Numbered from the stretch's first letter, positions 8,485 through 17,669 are shown. The stretch: 64,000 nucleotides of DNA from Natronosporangium sp035305625 (GCA_963809545.1 CAWEKD010000005.1:1302001-1366000), one strand, 5' to 3'. Notes: generated by a model not told the origin, from the letters alone. Made by a program: numbers and translations.

Positions 8485-10503
8485 CTAGAGGCGGGGCTGA
8501 AGTTGGCCGGTGGCCAGCCCCGCCAACGCCTGCTGGATCAGCGTGTCCACCAGCGACGCCGCCTGCCGCGCTTGCGCTTCGAACGCCGCCAACTGCCGGA
8601 ACGCCTCCCCGTAGCGGCGCTGCTCGGCCAAAGGCAGTCGAGGCAGGCTGACCCGGCTGAGATCAGAGCGACTGCTGGTGGCCCCTACTCGGTGAGTGGG
8701 GTGAGCGTGCCGGATCCGTAGAAAACCGGCGAGGAAGTATGGATCCAGCCGCTCCGGGTCAGTCCGTAGTAGATAGAGCTGTGGCCCCAGCACCGCCCCG
8801 GTCGAGTCGGTGAGCACCAACGGCACCGAGTCGCGGGCGGTGGTCGGGAGCACTATGTCCCCGGCAGTCACCCGCACCATCCCCGGCTCCGCGGTCGTCC
8901 GCCCGGACGGTGGCCGGATATGCCGCACATCGGCGGCGGTCAGCACCGGGGTGTCACCGGCGTCGGTGACCATCCGCAGTGGGGCCTGGTGCAGGGTGAC
9001 GACCCCGGCTCGGAGCAGTTCCCCGATGGTCATCTCCGGTCGCTGGCCGCCCCGGCCATCAGCGACGGGACGCTGATCACGGGGACCGTCGGTGGTGAGG
9101 TCAGGCAGGGCGGACAGCAGCGAGTCCAGGCGGGTGGTCAACGCCTCACGGGTGGCCTGGAACCCACGGCCGTCCCCGGGGAGCGGCCGGGTGACGTACC
9201 GTAGCGGGCTGATGTCCACCTCGTCGTCCAGCAGGTCGATCACCGGGACCAGGCGGGCCTCCGGCGGCAGAGTGCCGGCTGGCCGACTGGTGAACGCCCG
9301 CCAGGCCGCCTCCGCCACCGCCGGATCTCGACTGGCATCGATCATCAGTACCTGGCTGGGCAGCGGCTGGTCGCCGGTCGGCCGCGTGAGTAACCACAGG
9401 TCCGGAGAGACCGCGTTGCCGGGGCCGGCGGGCGGCAGCGTGACGACTGCCCGCAGCACCCCCGCCCGTAACAGGTTGCTACGGATCCGGCGGCCGGAGC
9501 GGCGGGACGCGGCCGCGGCCGGCATCAGCACCGCGGCCCGGCCCCCTGGGGCCAGATGGCTCACGCAGTGCTGGGCCCACGCAAGTTCCGGTTCGCCCCG
9601 GGACGGTAGACCGTACTCCCACCGGGGATCGCTGGTCAGCTCGTCGTACCTCCAGGCCCGGTCATGGAACGGCGGATCGCAGACCACCGCCTCAACGGTG
9701 TGCTGGGCAAAGGCGTCCGCGGTCAGCGAGTCCCCTACCCGGATCTCCACATCGGCGCCGTGCAGCAGTAGCCGCACCGTGGCCAGCTGGCCGGCGATGG
9801 GGTCGAGCTCCTGGCCGAGTAGTCGGGCCGCTCCCTGCTGGTGGGTCGCGAGCAGGACCGTGCCGATGCTGCAGGCGGGGTCGAGCACCGTCCCGCCCTC
9901 CGGCGCAACCAACGTCGCCATCAGAGTCGCCACCGGTGCCGGGGTGACCGGCCGTCGCCGCGAATAGATCTCCACGTACCGCTGGTGCAGGAACTCAAAG
10001 ATTTCCCGGTCGTCCTGCTCCTGGGTGGCGTCAGCGGCAGCGCGGAGGATGCTGAGCCACTCCGATGGCAGCGACTCCAGCGGGGCGGGCAGCTCCGGCA
10101 CGGCGGCCAGAATCGCCTCCGGCAGCATCTCCTGCAGCTTCCGATCGTCCTGCTGGCGCAGGCGCTGCCAGTGGTCGCCAGCCCGGCGGAGGAATACCAG
10201 GAATGTGCCCAGGTTCGCCAGCAGCTCCCCCAGCTGGAGGTCATCCACTGTGCCTCGGACCAGGTGCCAGACCCGGTCGGCGGGGAGCAATTGGAATCGC
10301 TTTCGGTGCCGGATCAGCCAGGCCTCGACATCGGACAAGGCATAGAGCGGGCTGGCGGCGGTCCCCCCGACCGGTTGCGGGAAGTCCGGATAGCGGCGCC
10401 GCCAGTTGCTCACCGCGGCCCGCCCCACCCCGGCCAAGCGGGCGATGTCGTACGCCGCGACTGTGGCGGTATCGGGAGCGGTCAGCCCCTCGGTCGCCGC
10501 CAT
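8485..10503 (-). CDS. orphan N6-adenine DNA methylase with N-terminal HTH and S-subunit-like C-terminus
   Basis: A 672-residue protein with three parts. Residues about 10-70 are a MerR/excisionase-like helix-turn-helix (YDIARLAGVGRAAVSNWRRRYPDFP). The middle is a gamma-type N6 methyltransferase with SAM motif DPACSIGT near residue 209 and catalytic DPPF near 275. The C-terminus resembles a type I specificity half-domain (LSRVSLPRLPLAEQRRYGEAF and a long helix). No restriction subunit is nearby, so it may be a regulatory orphan methylase rather than an R-M component. The ATG at 10503 is preferred because GGAGG lies five bases before it; an in-frame ATG at 10515 lacks a site. Confidence 0.82.
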   Translation of the reverse strand: MAATEGLTAPDTATVAAYDIARLAGVGRAAVSNWRRRYPDFPQPVGGTAASPLYALSDVEAWLIRHRKRFQLLPADRVWHLVRGTVDDLQLGELLANLGTFLVFLRRAGDHWQRLRQQDDRKLQEMLPEAILAAVPELPAPLESLPSEWLSILRAAADATQEQDDREIFEFLHQRYVEIYSRRRPVTPAPVATLMATLVAPEGGTVLDPACSIGTVLLATHQQGAARLLGQELDPIAGQLATVRLLLHGADVEIRVGDSLTADAFAQHTVEAVVCDPPFHDRAWRYDELTSDPRWEYGLPSRGEPELAWAQHCVSHLAPGGRAAVLMPAAAASRRSGRRIRSNLLRAGVLRAVVTLPPAGPGNAVSPDLWLLTRPTGDQPLPSQVLMIDASRDPAVAEAAWRAFTSRPAGTLPPEARLVPVIDLLDDEVDISPLRYVTRPLPGDGRGFQATREALTTRLDSLLSALPDLTTDGPRDQRPVADGRGGQRPEMTIGELLRAGVVTLHQAPLRMVTDAGDTPVLTAADVRHIRPPSGRTTAEPGMVRVTAGDIVLPTTARDSVPLVLTDSTGAVLGPQLYLLRTDPERLDPYFLAGFLRIRHAHPTHRVGATSSRSDLSRVSLPRLPLAEQRRYGEAFRQLAAFEAQARQAASLVDTLIQQALAGLATGQLQPRL

Positions 10504-10594
10504 CCGCACCTCCATTGCCGCAGGATCTTCGTAGTCAACCTATCGCGCCCAGTAAGTGGGAGGTAAGGGCATACGCCCAGGTGTACGTCAGCGA

Positions 10595-10972
10595 TCAGAC
10601 GGGCTGGGGAGCCCCAGCGTGGATCGGGCGGGCCAGCACCCCACTCTGGCCATCCACCTGCTGATGGGCGGCGACCACCGTGCTGGCGGCCTCCGCGTCG
10701 GCATGGTCCACCACCTTTGCGGCGGTGGTCATGTTGTTACCAAGCGTGTCCACTTGCGAGGCCAGCCGCTGGATCTTCGGGTTCCAGCGGCTCCCGTAGT
10801 CCTGAGCCGCGGAGGACACCTTGCTGTTGCGGACCCAACTGGCCGAGTCCTGCAGCGCGGTCCGGGCCTGCTCCGCCCATTCTTGCCAGTTGCCGGCGGT
10901 AGCGCTGACCTGATGCCCGGCGTTGGCTACTGCGCCCGGATTGACATCAAGATGGGAGGCACCGTTTCCCAT
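10595..10972 (-). CDS. WXG100/ESAT-6-like type VII secretion target
   Basis: A 125-residue all-helical protein. Its N-terminal half has LDVNPGAVANAGHQVSATAGNWQEWAEQARTALQ-type composition and its second helix runs through RLASQVDTLGNNMTTAAKVVDHADAE, the two-helix hairpin expected for EspC/ESAT-6-like proteins. The tail is disordered. There is no signal peptide. It has its own GGAG site, seven bases before the ATG. It lies upstream of the DNA methylase and the large WXG-associated protein on the same strand, which supports a scattered type VII substrate group. Confidence 0.7.
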   Translation of the reverse strand: MGNGASHLDVNPGAVANAGHQVSATAGNWQEWAEQARTALQDSASWVRNSKVSSAAQDYGSRWNPKIQRLASQVDTLGNNMTTAAKVVDHADAEAASTVVAAHQQVDGQSGVLARPIHAGAPQPV

Positions 10973-11144
10973 GAAGTCTCCTTCCCGCCGGTTGATCAGG
11001 GGTCAACCTACCAATCGGCGGCAACCGTGCCGGCCTGCCTGCTCGGGCGCGCGGTGCCCCCTGACCCGGTCGGGGTTCACCCGGCCGAAGGCGAAATCCG
11101 CGGAACCGGCCTTGACCTGGGCTGACTTCGGCATCCTGGAGGGG

Positions 11145-11492
11145 ATGGTACGGATCAAGCGGGTCTACGACGAACCGGAATCCGCTGACGGACGGCGGGT
11201 GCTGGTCGACCGGGTCTGGCCCCGAGGGCTTCGGAAGGACCAGGTCGACTACGACGAATGGTTGCGTGAGGTCGCGCCCAGTCCGGAACTGCGGCGGTGG
11301 TTCAGGCACGATCCGGACCGGTTCGAGGAGTTCACCGTCCGCTATCGGGCGGAGCTGGCCGACGGTCCGCCGGCCGAAGCCCTGGCCCAGCTCCGGGAGT
11401 GGAGCCGCGCGGGGCCGGTCACCTTGCTGACCTCCACGCAGGATCCGATGGTGGCGCACACCGCGGTGTTGGCCGACCTGCTAGCCGAGTGA
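11145..11492 (+). CDS. DUF488 family protein
   Basis: A 115-residue DUF488 protein. Diagnostic parts are the RVYDEPESADGRRVLVDRVWPRGL start and the late TLLTSTQDP motif. The function of the family is unknown; members are small cytoplasmic proteins often found near stress genes. The frame is open from 10923, but ATG 11145 behind a CTGGAGGGG site begins exactly where the family begins. The 3' end overlaps the convergent DUF2277 gene by 12 bp. Confidence 0.88.
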   Translation: MVRIKRVYDEPESADGRRVLVDRVWPRGLRKDQVDYDEWLREVAPSPELRRWFRHDPDRFEEFTVRYRAELADGPPAEALAQLREWSRAGPVTLLTSTQDPMVAHTAVLADLLAE

Positions 11493-11789
11493 GGTCTGGT
11501 CGGGGCGGTACCGGGCCGGGGAACCGCCGTACCGGTTCGCCGCGCGCGCCCGGGCCTTGGCCGCCTCCACCTCCCGGTTCCGGGGTGGGGCCTTGGTGAC
11601 CAGGGAGTCGAGCAGAGTGCGGGTGGCGTCCGCGACCGCCGCTACCGCCGCGTCGAACGCCTGTTGGTTGGCGGCCGAGGGGCGGGTGGTGCCACTGACC
11701 TTCCGGACGTACTGCAGCGCCGCCGCCTGGATTTCCTGGTCGGTGGCGGGTGGGTCGAAGTTGTGAAGGACCCGGATGTTGCGGCACAT
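11481..11789 (-). CDS. DUF2277 family protein
   Basis: A 102-residue DUF2277 protein. MCRNIRVLHNFDPPAT at the N-terminus and the following AALQYVRKVSG are hallmark sequences. The ATG at 11789 matches the conserved family start, so the 23 extra residues of the longer frame are not used. The function is unknown; the conserved Cys-Arg-Asn start could bind a metal or nucleic acid. It is convergent with the DUF488 gene. Confidence 0.88.
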   Translation of the reverse strand: MCRNIRVLHNFDPPATDQEIQAAALQYVRKVSGTTRPSAANQQAFDAAVAAVADATRTLLDSLVTKAPPRNREVEAAKARARAANRYGGSPARYRPDQTSLG

Positions 11790-11830
11790 ATCTCCAGCAT
11801 GGCACGGCCGCGGGGTGGGATCATCCGGTG

Positions 11831-12814
11831 TCAGGCCGTTTGTCTGATCCAGGAGCACAGGCCGACGCTCCCCGCGTGGATCTGGCCGACCACGTGGACC
11901 TGGTCCGGGTCGGTGGGGGAGACCAGCCCCAGCGTCTGATCACGGGCTACCAGCACGCTGTGCCCGGACGGGTCCGGGCACAGCCCGACCCAGCCGGGTG
12001 GCATCGGTGCCCACTCACCGGTGCCGGTGTGCAGGAAGCCGGTCGCAGCCTGTCGGGGGTTGACCACCGTCAGGTACGGGCTGTCGGGGTGGCCCACCAG
12101 GTAGATCGATGACCAGTCCGGGTAACCGCGGAGCGGAGTGGTGTCGGTGGTCTCCGGGTCCACCAACAGCAGCCGGGACGGTCCGTCCGGCTGTTCCCGC
12201 CCCGGCAGGACCGCCACCGCTATCCGTCCATCCGGTCCCCAGGTGGCGGACAGATGGGTCGTGCTCTGGTACACCACCCGAGCCGGGGCGGTGGGATGCG
12301 CCCGTACCACCACCTCGAACGTCCGGTCGGCGTGGGGCGGCTCGGCGTGGGCGACCAGCTGGAGGTGGAGCAGCCGGCCGTCCGGGTGGAGCCCGGGAGC
12401 GAAGCCGCGGCTACCGGCCGCCATGGGCAGGGCGGTCCGGCGGTCTGCTTCCCACGTGACCAGCTCGTCCTGGCCGGTGCGGGCATCCGCGAGTACGACC
12501 TGATCGTCGGTGGCTGAGACGTGGGAGATCCCGAATCCCGGCGGGTTCCAGGTGAGGCGCTCCACCTGGCCGGTCTCCGGAATCACTCGGTAGACGTCGT
12601 ACGACAGGGGGGCCGGGCCGGCCAGGATGTACAGAGCCGTATCGGGGTGGTCCGGTAGACGGAGGTCGAACGTGACGTCGGCGTTCGCGGTCGGTTCCGG
12701 AGCGTGTGGCGTCGGCCCGGATGGTGGGGGGCTGCCGGTGGTGCAGCCGGCCACCAGCAGCCCCATCAGGCTCACCATGACCCCGACCTGTGCGGATCGG
12801 TGGCGTGTGGTCAC
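11831..12814 (-). CDS. lipoprotein with TolB/WD40-like repeats
   Basis: A 327-residue predicted lipoprotein. The lipobox LLVAGC places the lipidated Cys near residue 24, followed by a Pro/Thr-rich linker. The remainder has repeated beta-blade-like segments (YRVIPETGQVERLTW, HVSATDDQVVLADART, RIAVAVLPGREQPDG), suggesting a beta-propeller exposed outside the membrane. No catalytic motif is evident and the ligand is unknown. It lies 42 bp upstream of the DUF2277 start on the same strand. Confidence 0.7.
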   Translation of the reverse strand: MTTRHRSAQVGVMVSLMGLLVAGCTTGSPPPSGPTPHAPEPTANADVTFDLRLPDHPDTALYILAGPAPLSYDVYRVIPETGQVERLTWNPPGFGISHVSATDDQVVLADARTGQDELVTWEADRRTALPMAAGSRGFAPGLHPDGRLLHLQLVAHAEPPHADRTFEVVVRAHPTAPARVVYQSTTHLSATWGPDGRIAVAVLPGREQPDGPSRLLLVDPETTDTTPLRGYPDWSSIYLVGHPDSPYLTVVNPRQAATGFLHTGTGEWAPMPPGWVGLCPDPSGHSVLVARDQTLGLVSPTDPDQVHVVGQIHAGSVGLCSWIRQTA

Positions 12815-12834
12815 CTGATACTCCCGATCGGCTG

Positions 12835-13812
12835 TCAGTTGAAGTCGTCACAGAGCCCGAGCGACCGACCACAGTGGGCCCAGACGTTGGCCATGCCCCA
12901 GATGCTCGCGGCCGGAGGCTCGTCCCAATACCATTCATACAGCACCTGGGCCACGTTGCCCTGGAAGTCCGGTGAACCATCCCAGATGAAGTTGGAGGGT
13001 GCGGCGTAGAACGCGTTCACCCGGTTGATGTTCCAGGACGTGTTGGGCGGGTCCCCGAGCCGGTTCTCCGGGCCGACGTTCCCGGTGTAGGTGTCGCCCG
13101 TGGGCTGTACCTTCACGGATCCGCCGATGCCCAGGACCCCGACCGAGAGCTGGAAGTTGAGGCTGGCCTCGACCAGGCCGGTCGCTGGGGCGACGCCCTG
13201 TCCCCAACTGTTGCCGATGCGGTAGTTGGTCGGCGTGCCGAGCAGGACCGCCGTGCCTTGGAAGTTCTGTCGCCAGCCGTTCCAGGTGTGTCCGCCCCCG
13301 GTGGCGCAGACCTCAAGCTGGTCCGTCCAGCGGCCGGACACCATCCGGGCGTCCCACTTCAGGTACGGGTGGTAGGTGTAGCTCAGGAACCAGGAGTTCC
13401 CCTGGCCGCTGACGTGGAACGGCTCCAGGGGGAAGAAGTATTCGTCTGGGTTCCCCTGCACCACACAGGTGTAGTCGCCGACCTGCTGAATGCCGGTGGC
13501 GTCGCTCGGGGCCGCCGGCTCGACCGTGAACGAGGCATCCGTGACGGTGTCGCCGTCCGGAGTGCTGCCCAGAGGGTGGACCCCGGCGACCTCGAAGCGG
13601 AGGTCGCGTGCATCGAACGAGAATTCGACCGCGGCGCCGATCGAGTCGACCTGACGTACCCGCCAGGTGGTGTTCTCCGTGACCGTTGGCGGTGCGGCCC
13701 CGGAGGGGGATGCTCCAACGTCGGCACTAGCGGAGGCCGCTGGGGAGAGGGCCAGGGTGGTGGCCACCGCTGTTACGGAGGCCGCCGTCATGAGCTTGCG
13801 AAGAGAAGACAT
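12835..13812 (-). CDS. secreted hypothetical protein
   Basis: A 325-residue exported protein. A Sec signal peptide (MSSLRKLMTAASVTAVATTLALSP-type, cleavage near ASA-SAD about residue 29) precedes an Asn/Gly/Trp-rich beta-type domain with four Cys that may pair as disulfides (YTCVV, EVCATGGG, AHCGRS, GLCDDF). I do not recognise the family; the composition resembles secreted beta-sandwich or carbohydrate-binding proteins. The start at 13812 is fixed by GAAGGAGG six bases upstream. It is 20 bp upstream of the lipoprotein gene on the same strand, so they may be co-transcribed. Confidence 0.75.
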   Translation of the reverse strand: MSSLRKLMTAASVTAVATTLALSPAASASADVGASPSGAAPPTVTENTTWRVRQVDSIGAAVEFSFDARDLRFEVAGVHPLGSTPDGDTVTDASFTVEPAAPSDATGIQQVGDYTCVVQGNPDEYFFPLEPFHVSGQGNSWFLSYTYHPYLKWDARMVSGRWTDQLEVCATGGGHTWNGWRQNFQGTAVLLGTPTNYRIGNSWGQGVAPATGLVEASLNFQLSVGVLGIGGSVKVQPTGDTYTGNVGPENRLGDPPNTSWNINRVNAFYAAPSNFIWDGSPDFQGNVAQVLYEWYWDEPPAASIWGMANVWAHCGRSLGLCDDFN

Positions 13813-13922
13813 CGATCCTCCTTCGGGGATTACGACGCTCCCCAGCATCTTTCGTGCGCGGTGCTGCGACATCGGCGTATCGACCACCTATGAAGGTGGC
13901 GATGTCGCCATGGGGGTACCGG

Positions 13923-14555
13923 TCAGAACGCCAGGCCCTGCCGATAGGCATGGATCACCGCCTGGAGTCTGTTCTGGACTCGCAGTTTCCGGTAGATCTG
14001 CTCCAGGTGGTGGCGCACCGTCCGTTCGGTGGTGCGGAGCGTGGCAGCGATCTCCCGGTGGGTTAGGCCATGGGCAAGGTGCGTGAGTACCTCATATTCG
14101 CGCGGGGTCAGCCCGAATTCTCGAGCCGTTCGGTTGAAGGAAGGTCGACTGAGGTGGGACAGTAACGGATCGAGGAGGGAGCCTGACAAGTACGATCGCC
14201 GAATCGAGGCGCGGTAGCAGGCTTCCGGCAGGCCGCGGAGATCGTCGGTCAAGGACACAATCGCGCAGGCACCCTGTCGGAATACCGAGAGGATCGTGGC
14301 GCCATCGAGCTTTTGATCTTCCGCGACCGCAACGACCTCCAGGGGTGAAGAGCGGGCGGCTACCGGAAGCACACTTTGGTCGTCGTTCAGATGCCAGACG
14401 ACGACCGTAGGGGAGTGCCGGGGGACCGCGGTTTCGAACTCTTCCTGGGTGCAGGCCATCGTTACGGAGACGTCGCTGTCGCGGTATCTGGCTTTGAGTG
14501 TGCTGGCGATCCCGGACCGTACGATCGCATGTGGCGAGCAGATCAGGACATGCAA
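13923..14555 (-). CDS. LuxR-family regulator with degenerate receiver domain
   Basis: A 210-residue regulator in NarL-like layout. Residues 1-115 correspond to a receiver domain, and about 145-205 are a clear GerE/LuxR helix-turn-helix (LTPREYEVLTHLAHGLTHREIAATLRTTERTVRHHLEQIYRKL). The receiver lacks the acid pair (ICSPH instead of a DD-type motif) and the phospho-acceptor Asp (VVVWHLND), so phosphorylation is unlikely. The TTG start at 14555 lies six bases after GGAGG. No kinase is adjacent. It faces the DGPF-ECF42 module across a 284-bp region with a CRP-like site. Confidence 0.82.
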   Translation of the reverse strand: MHVLICSPHAIVRSGIASTLKARYRDSDVSVTMACTQEEFETAVPRHSPTVVVWHLNDDQSVLPVAARSSPLEVVAVAEDQKLDGATILSVFRQGACAIVSLTDDLRGLPEACYRASIRRSYLSGSLLDPLLSHLSRPSFNRTAREFGLTPREYEVLTHLAHGLTHREIAATLRTTERTVRHHLEQIYRKLRVQNRLQAVIHAYRQGLAF

Positions 14556-14704
14556 CGGTTGCCTCCGGCAAGATATTCACCATTCCCGTCTGTGACGCCC
14601 CTGATGAGACACTCACAGGCCGCCGGAGGCGATTCTATCGTTAGACATCGATACGTACACGGCGTGCGGCGGTGGGGCGCTGGTGAGCGCCGATGCGATG
14701 GATA

Positions 14705-14720
14705 TGTGATTCACATCACA
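14705..14720. promoter_or_regulatory. CRP/FNR-family-like palindromic site
   Basis: TGTGA-N6-TCACA matches the classical CRP-box arms perfectly. It overlaps a second, tighter palindrome TGTGA-T-TCACA (14705-14715). It lies about 120 bp before the DGPF gene start and 150 bp upstream of the divergent LuxR-type gene. Control by a CRP-like protein is an inference. Confidence 0.5.
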
Positions 14721-14839
14721 CAAAAAAGCCGTGCGGGGAGGTCGAATCCGGGGTTGGTCAGGCGACGCATGAGCGAGACGGGAACAGACACTCGGCGGAT
14801 GGTCCGCCGGACCCACCTCACTCAGTCAAGGAGGCTGTC

Positions 14840-15277
14840 ATGCGCGTCATGGTGTTCATGCTCACCACCCCGCAGCAGGAGGCGTCCGGGGCGGCGCCCG
14901 CGCCGGAGTACTTCACCGAGATGGCCAAGTTCAACGAGGAACTGGTCAACGCGGGGGTGCTACTCGACGGGGACGGGCTACGCCCCAGCGCCGACGGCGC
15001 CCGGCTGCACTTCCACCGCGGTGAGACCACGGTGATCGACGGCCCGTTCACCGAGTCCAAGGAATTGGTGGCCGGCTACTGGATCCTGCAGGTCGGCTCG
15101 AAGGAGGAGGCGCTGGCGTGGGCCAAGCGGATCCCGACTCCCGGGCCGGACATTCCGATGCAGGTGGAGGTGCGGCCCATGGTCGAGCCCGAGGACTTCG
15201 AAGGAATCGCTCCGCCGGAGGTGCTGGAGCAGGAGGAACGGCTGCGGAAGCAGATGACCCAGCAGTCACAGAACTGA
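14840..15277 (+). CDS. YCII/DGPF-domain protein (ECF42 partner)
   Basis: A 145-residue YCII-related protein. The signature DGPFTESKELVAGYWIL is near residues 61-77, in a ferredoxin-like alpha/beta fold with a C-terminal charged tail. DGPF proteins are the conserved genomic partners of ECF42 sigma factors, and the sigma gene follows directly. Their biochemical role is not established. The start at 14840 is defined by AAGGAGG six bases upstream; earlier in-frame codons are non-conserved. Confidence 0.9.
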   Translation: MRVMVFMLTTPQQEASGAAPAPEYFTEMAKFNEELVNAGVLLDGDGLRPSADGARLHFHRGETTVIDGPFTESKELVAGYWILQVGSKEEALAWAKRIPTPGPDIPMQVEVRPMVEPEDFEGIAPPEVLEQEERLRKQMTQQSQN

Positions 15278-15361
15278 CCCGGTCGGGACTCGTCCCCGGG
15301 CGCCGGTGAGCACCGGTGTCCGGGGACGGCTGTTTCCACCGATTGGCGTTACGCTGACCCG

Positions 15362-16618
15362 GTGGGTGGTGATACGCGCCGTACCGTCGAAGCGGTGTGG
15401 CGGATTGAGTCCCCGCGGCTGATCGGTGCGCTGGCCCGGATGACCCATGACCTCGGGCTGGCGGAGGACTTCGCCCAGGATGCGCTGCTCGCCGCGCTCG
15501 AACAGTGGCCAGCCGAGGGGATACCCGACAACCCCGGGGCCTGGCTGATGACGGTGGCCAAACGCCGGGCGGTGGACCATTTTCGCCGAAAAGACCAGCA
15601 GGCCCGCGGCCAGACGTCGCTCAGCGACGACCTGGCGGCGATGCCGGCACCGGAGCCGGATCTGGCCGCGCTGGCCGACGACCCGATCCGAGACGACCTG
15701 CTCGGACTGGTCTTCACCGCCTGCCACCCGTCCCTACCCACCGACGCCCGGGTAGCGCTCACCCTCAAGGTGGTGGGTGGGTTGAGCACGGACGAGATCG
15801 CCCGCGCGTTCCTGGTATCCCGGCAGACCATGGCCCAGCGGATCGTGCGCGCCAAGCGGTTGCTGCGCGAACGAGGGGTGCGGTTTGAGGTGCCCACCGC
15901 CGCGGAACTACCGGACCGCCTACCTTCGGTGCTGGAGGTGGTCTACCTCATTTTCAACGAGGGTTACACCGCCACCAGTGGAGAGCGCTGGCTGCGGGCG
16001 GAGCTGTGCCAGGACGCGCAGCGGCTGGCCCGGGTGCTGGCCGCCCGACTGCCGCGGGAGCCGGAGGTACAAGGGCTGCTGGCGTTGCTGGAGTTGCAAG
16101 CCTCCCGCAATCGGGCGCGGACCGGGCCGGACGGTACGCCGGTGCGGCTGCTGGAACAGGACCGCGCCCGATGGGATCAGCTGTTGATCCGGCGGGGTTT
16201 GACGGCGCTCGCGCGCGCCGACCAGTTGACCACCGCTCCCGGCCCCTACCACCTCCAGGCGGCGATCGCCGCCTGCCACGCCCGGGCGCGGAGTCCTAAG
16301 GAGACTGACTGGGCCCGGATCGCCGACCTGTACGGACAGTTGGCTGCCCAGACCTCCTCGCCGGTGGTGGAGCTGAATCGGGCCGTGGCGGTCGCCATGG
16401 CCGCGGGCCCCGCCGCAGGGCTGGCTATCGTGGACGCCTTGCGGGAAGAGCCCCGGCTGCACGGCTATCACCTACTGCCGGCGGTACGGGGGGACCTGCT
16501 CGCCCGACTGGGCCGCTGGCAGGAGGCGGGGGCGGAGTTCCGGCGAGCCGCCGAGTTGACCCACAACGATCAGGAACGCGCCCTGCTGCTGGCCCGGGCC
16601 GAGCGTCCGCACGTGTGA
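15362..16618 (+). CDS. ECF42-type RNA polymerase sigma factor with C-terminal TPR-like extension
   Basis: A 418-residue ECF sigma factor. Region 2 (LGLAEDFAQDALLAALEQWP) lies near residues 32-51 and region 4 (LSTDEIARAFLVSRQTMAQRIVRAK) near 142-166. A roughly 220-residue helical C-terminal extension (RLPSVLEVVYLIFNEGY onwards) is typical of ECF42, where it is needed for activity instead of a classical anti-sigma factor. GTG start. The DGPF gene lies 84 bp upstream in the same direction and is the expected target. No anti-sigma gene is seen. Confidence 0.9.
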   Translation: MGGDTRRTVEAVWRIESPRLIGALARMTHDLGLAEDFAQDALLAALEQWPAEGIPDNPGAWLMTVAKRRAVDHFRRKDQQARGQTSLSDDLAAMPAPEPDLAALADDPIRDDLLGLVFTACHPSLPTDARVALTLKVVGGLSTDEIARAFLVSRQTMAQRIVRAKRLLRERGVRFEVPTAAELPDRLPSVLEVVYLIFNEGYTATSGERWLRAELCQDAQRLARVLAARLPREPEVQGLLALLELQASRNRARTGPDGTPVRLLEQDRARWDQLLIRRGLTALARADQLTTAPGPYHLQAAIAACHARARSPKETDWARIADLYGQLAAQTSSPVVELNRAVAVAMAAGPAAGLAIVDALREEPRLHGYHLLPAVRGDLLARLGRWQEAGAEFRRAAELTHNDQERALLLARAERPHV

Positions 16619-16671
16619 CCCACCGAAATATTCGCTCGCGCAGGGAGCGGAAACAGTGGTTCGCTGACGGT

Positions 16672-17669
16672 ATGGAGATCAGTTGGCTTGATCCGGAGCA
16701 CCCAGACCAGATTGATCTCGCCGAGGCGGTCGCGGTACGGGAGGCCGTCCGGGCCGCGGACCTGCCGGAGCGGCCGGTGACGACCACCAGCCGGCTCCTC
16801 ACCCAGCTGCGGTACGGCTGGGATGCCGATCCGCCGCGGATGGCGGTGGCACGACCGGAACCAGGGGCTCCGGCGATTGGGGTGCTCCAGGTGCACATGC
16901 CGCGTTGGGACAACACCCATCTGGGGCATGTCTGGGTGGGTATCGACCCGGCCCATCGACGGCGGGGCTGGGGGCGGGCTCTGTTCGAGGCGGGGGTGGA
17001 GACCGTACGCGCGGCTGGGCGCCGGGTGTTGCTGTCGACCGCACCCGAGGGGGAGCAGGGGCGGAGTTTCTCGCGGCCATGGGGCTGACCCCGGTCTTCC
17101 GGGAGGCCTACCGTCGGCTCGACCTGACCACCATGGATCGAGAGAAGTGCGAAGCCGCCCGGGAAGAGGCGTGGCAGCGCGCCCAGGACTATCGGCTGAT
17201 CCGGATGCCGGCGCCTTCGCCGGAGGAGTTACTGCCGGCGGTGGCCACCATCACCAACGCGATCAATGACGCGCCCACCGGGGAACTCGAGATCGAGGAC
17301 GAGCTCTACACCGTGGACCGGATCCGGGCGTACGAGCGGACCCAGCTGCGTGATCACCGGCTGTACCACTTGCTGGCGGTCACCCGGGACGGGGAGGAGC
17401 CGGCCGGGCACACCGTGGTGGTGGTGGACCGGGAACGCCCGTGGTACGGCGACCAGCACGACACCAGCGTGGCTCGGGCCCACCGGGGACGCCGGCTCGG
17501 TCTGCTGTTGAAGGCGGAGATGCTGCGCTGGCTGGCGGAGGAGGAGCCGCAGCTGCGGATCATCGACACCAGCAACGCGGCCGACAACCACCACATGATC
17601 GCCATCAACGAGCGGCTGGGATACCGGCTCATCCGGTACGAGCAGGATTGGCAGCGTTCGCTGACCTAG
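16672..17669 (+). pseudogene. tandem GNAT N-acetyltransferase, interrupted by a frameshift
   Basis: One two-domain acetyltransferase is split by a one-base loss. The first frame (from ATG 16672) gives an N-terminal GNAT with the acetyl-CoA loop HRRRGWGRALF and runs into a stop at 17088. From about 17050 the -1 frame continues the fold (AEFLAAMGLTPVFREAYRRLDLT) and then a second GNAT half (ARAHRGRRLGLLLKAEMLRWL) ending at 17669. The break lies in the G-rich stretch around 17048-17066. The join reads smoothly, so a recent mutation or a homopolymer sequencing error is likely. Substrate unknown. Confidence 0.8.

Noticed and set aside
14741..14770. tRNA-like TPsiC segment (GGTCGAATCC)
   Set aside because: No acceptor stem or anticodon arm can be formed around it.
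16905..17669. Second GNAT frame as an independent gene starting at 16905
   Set aside because: Its first about 50 residues are a shadow of the first frame; homology begins only near 17050, which fits a frameshifted single gene better.
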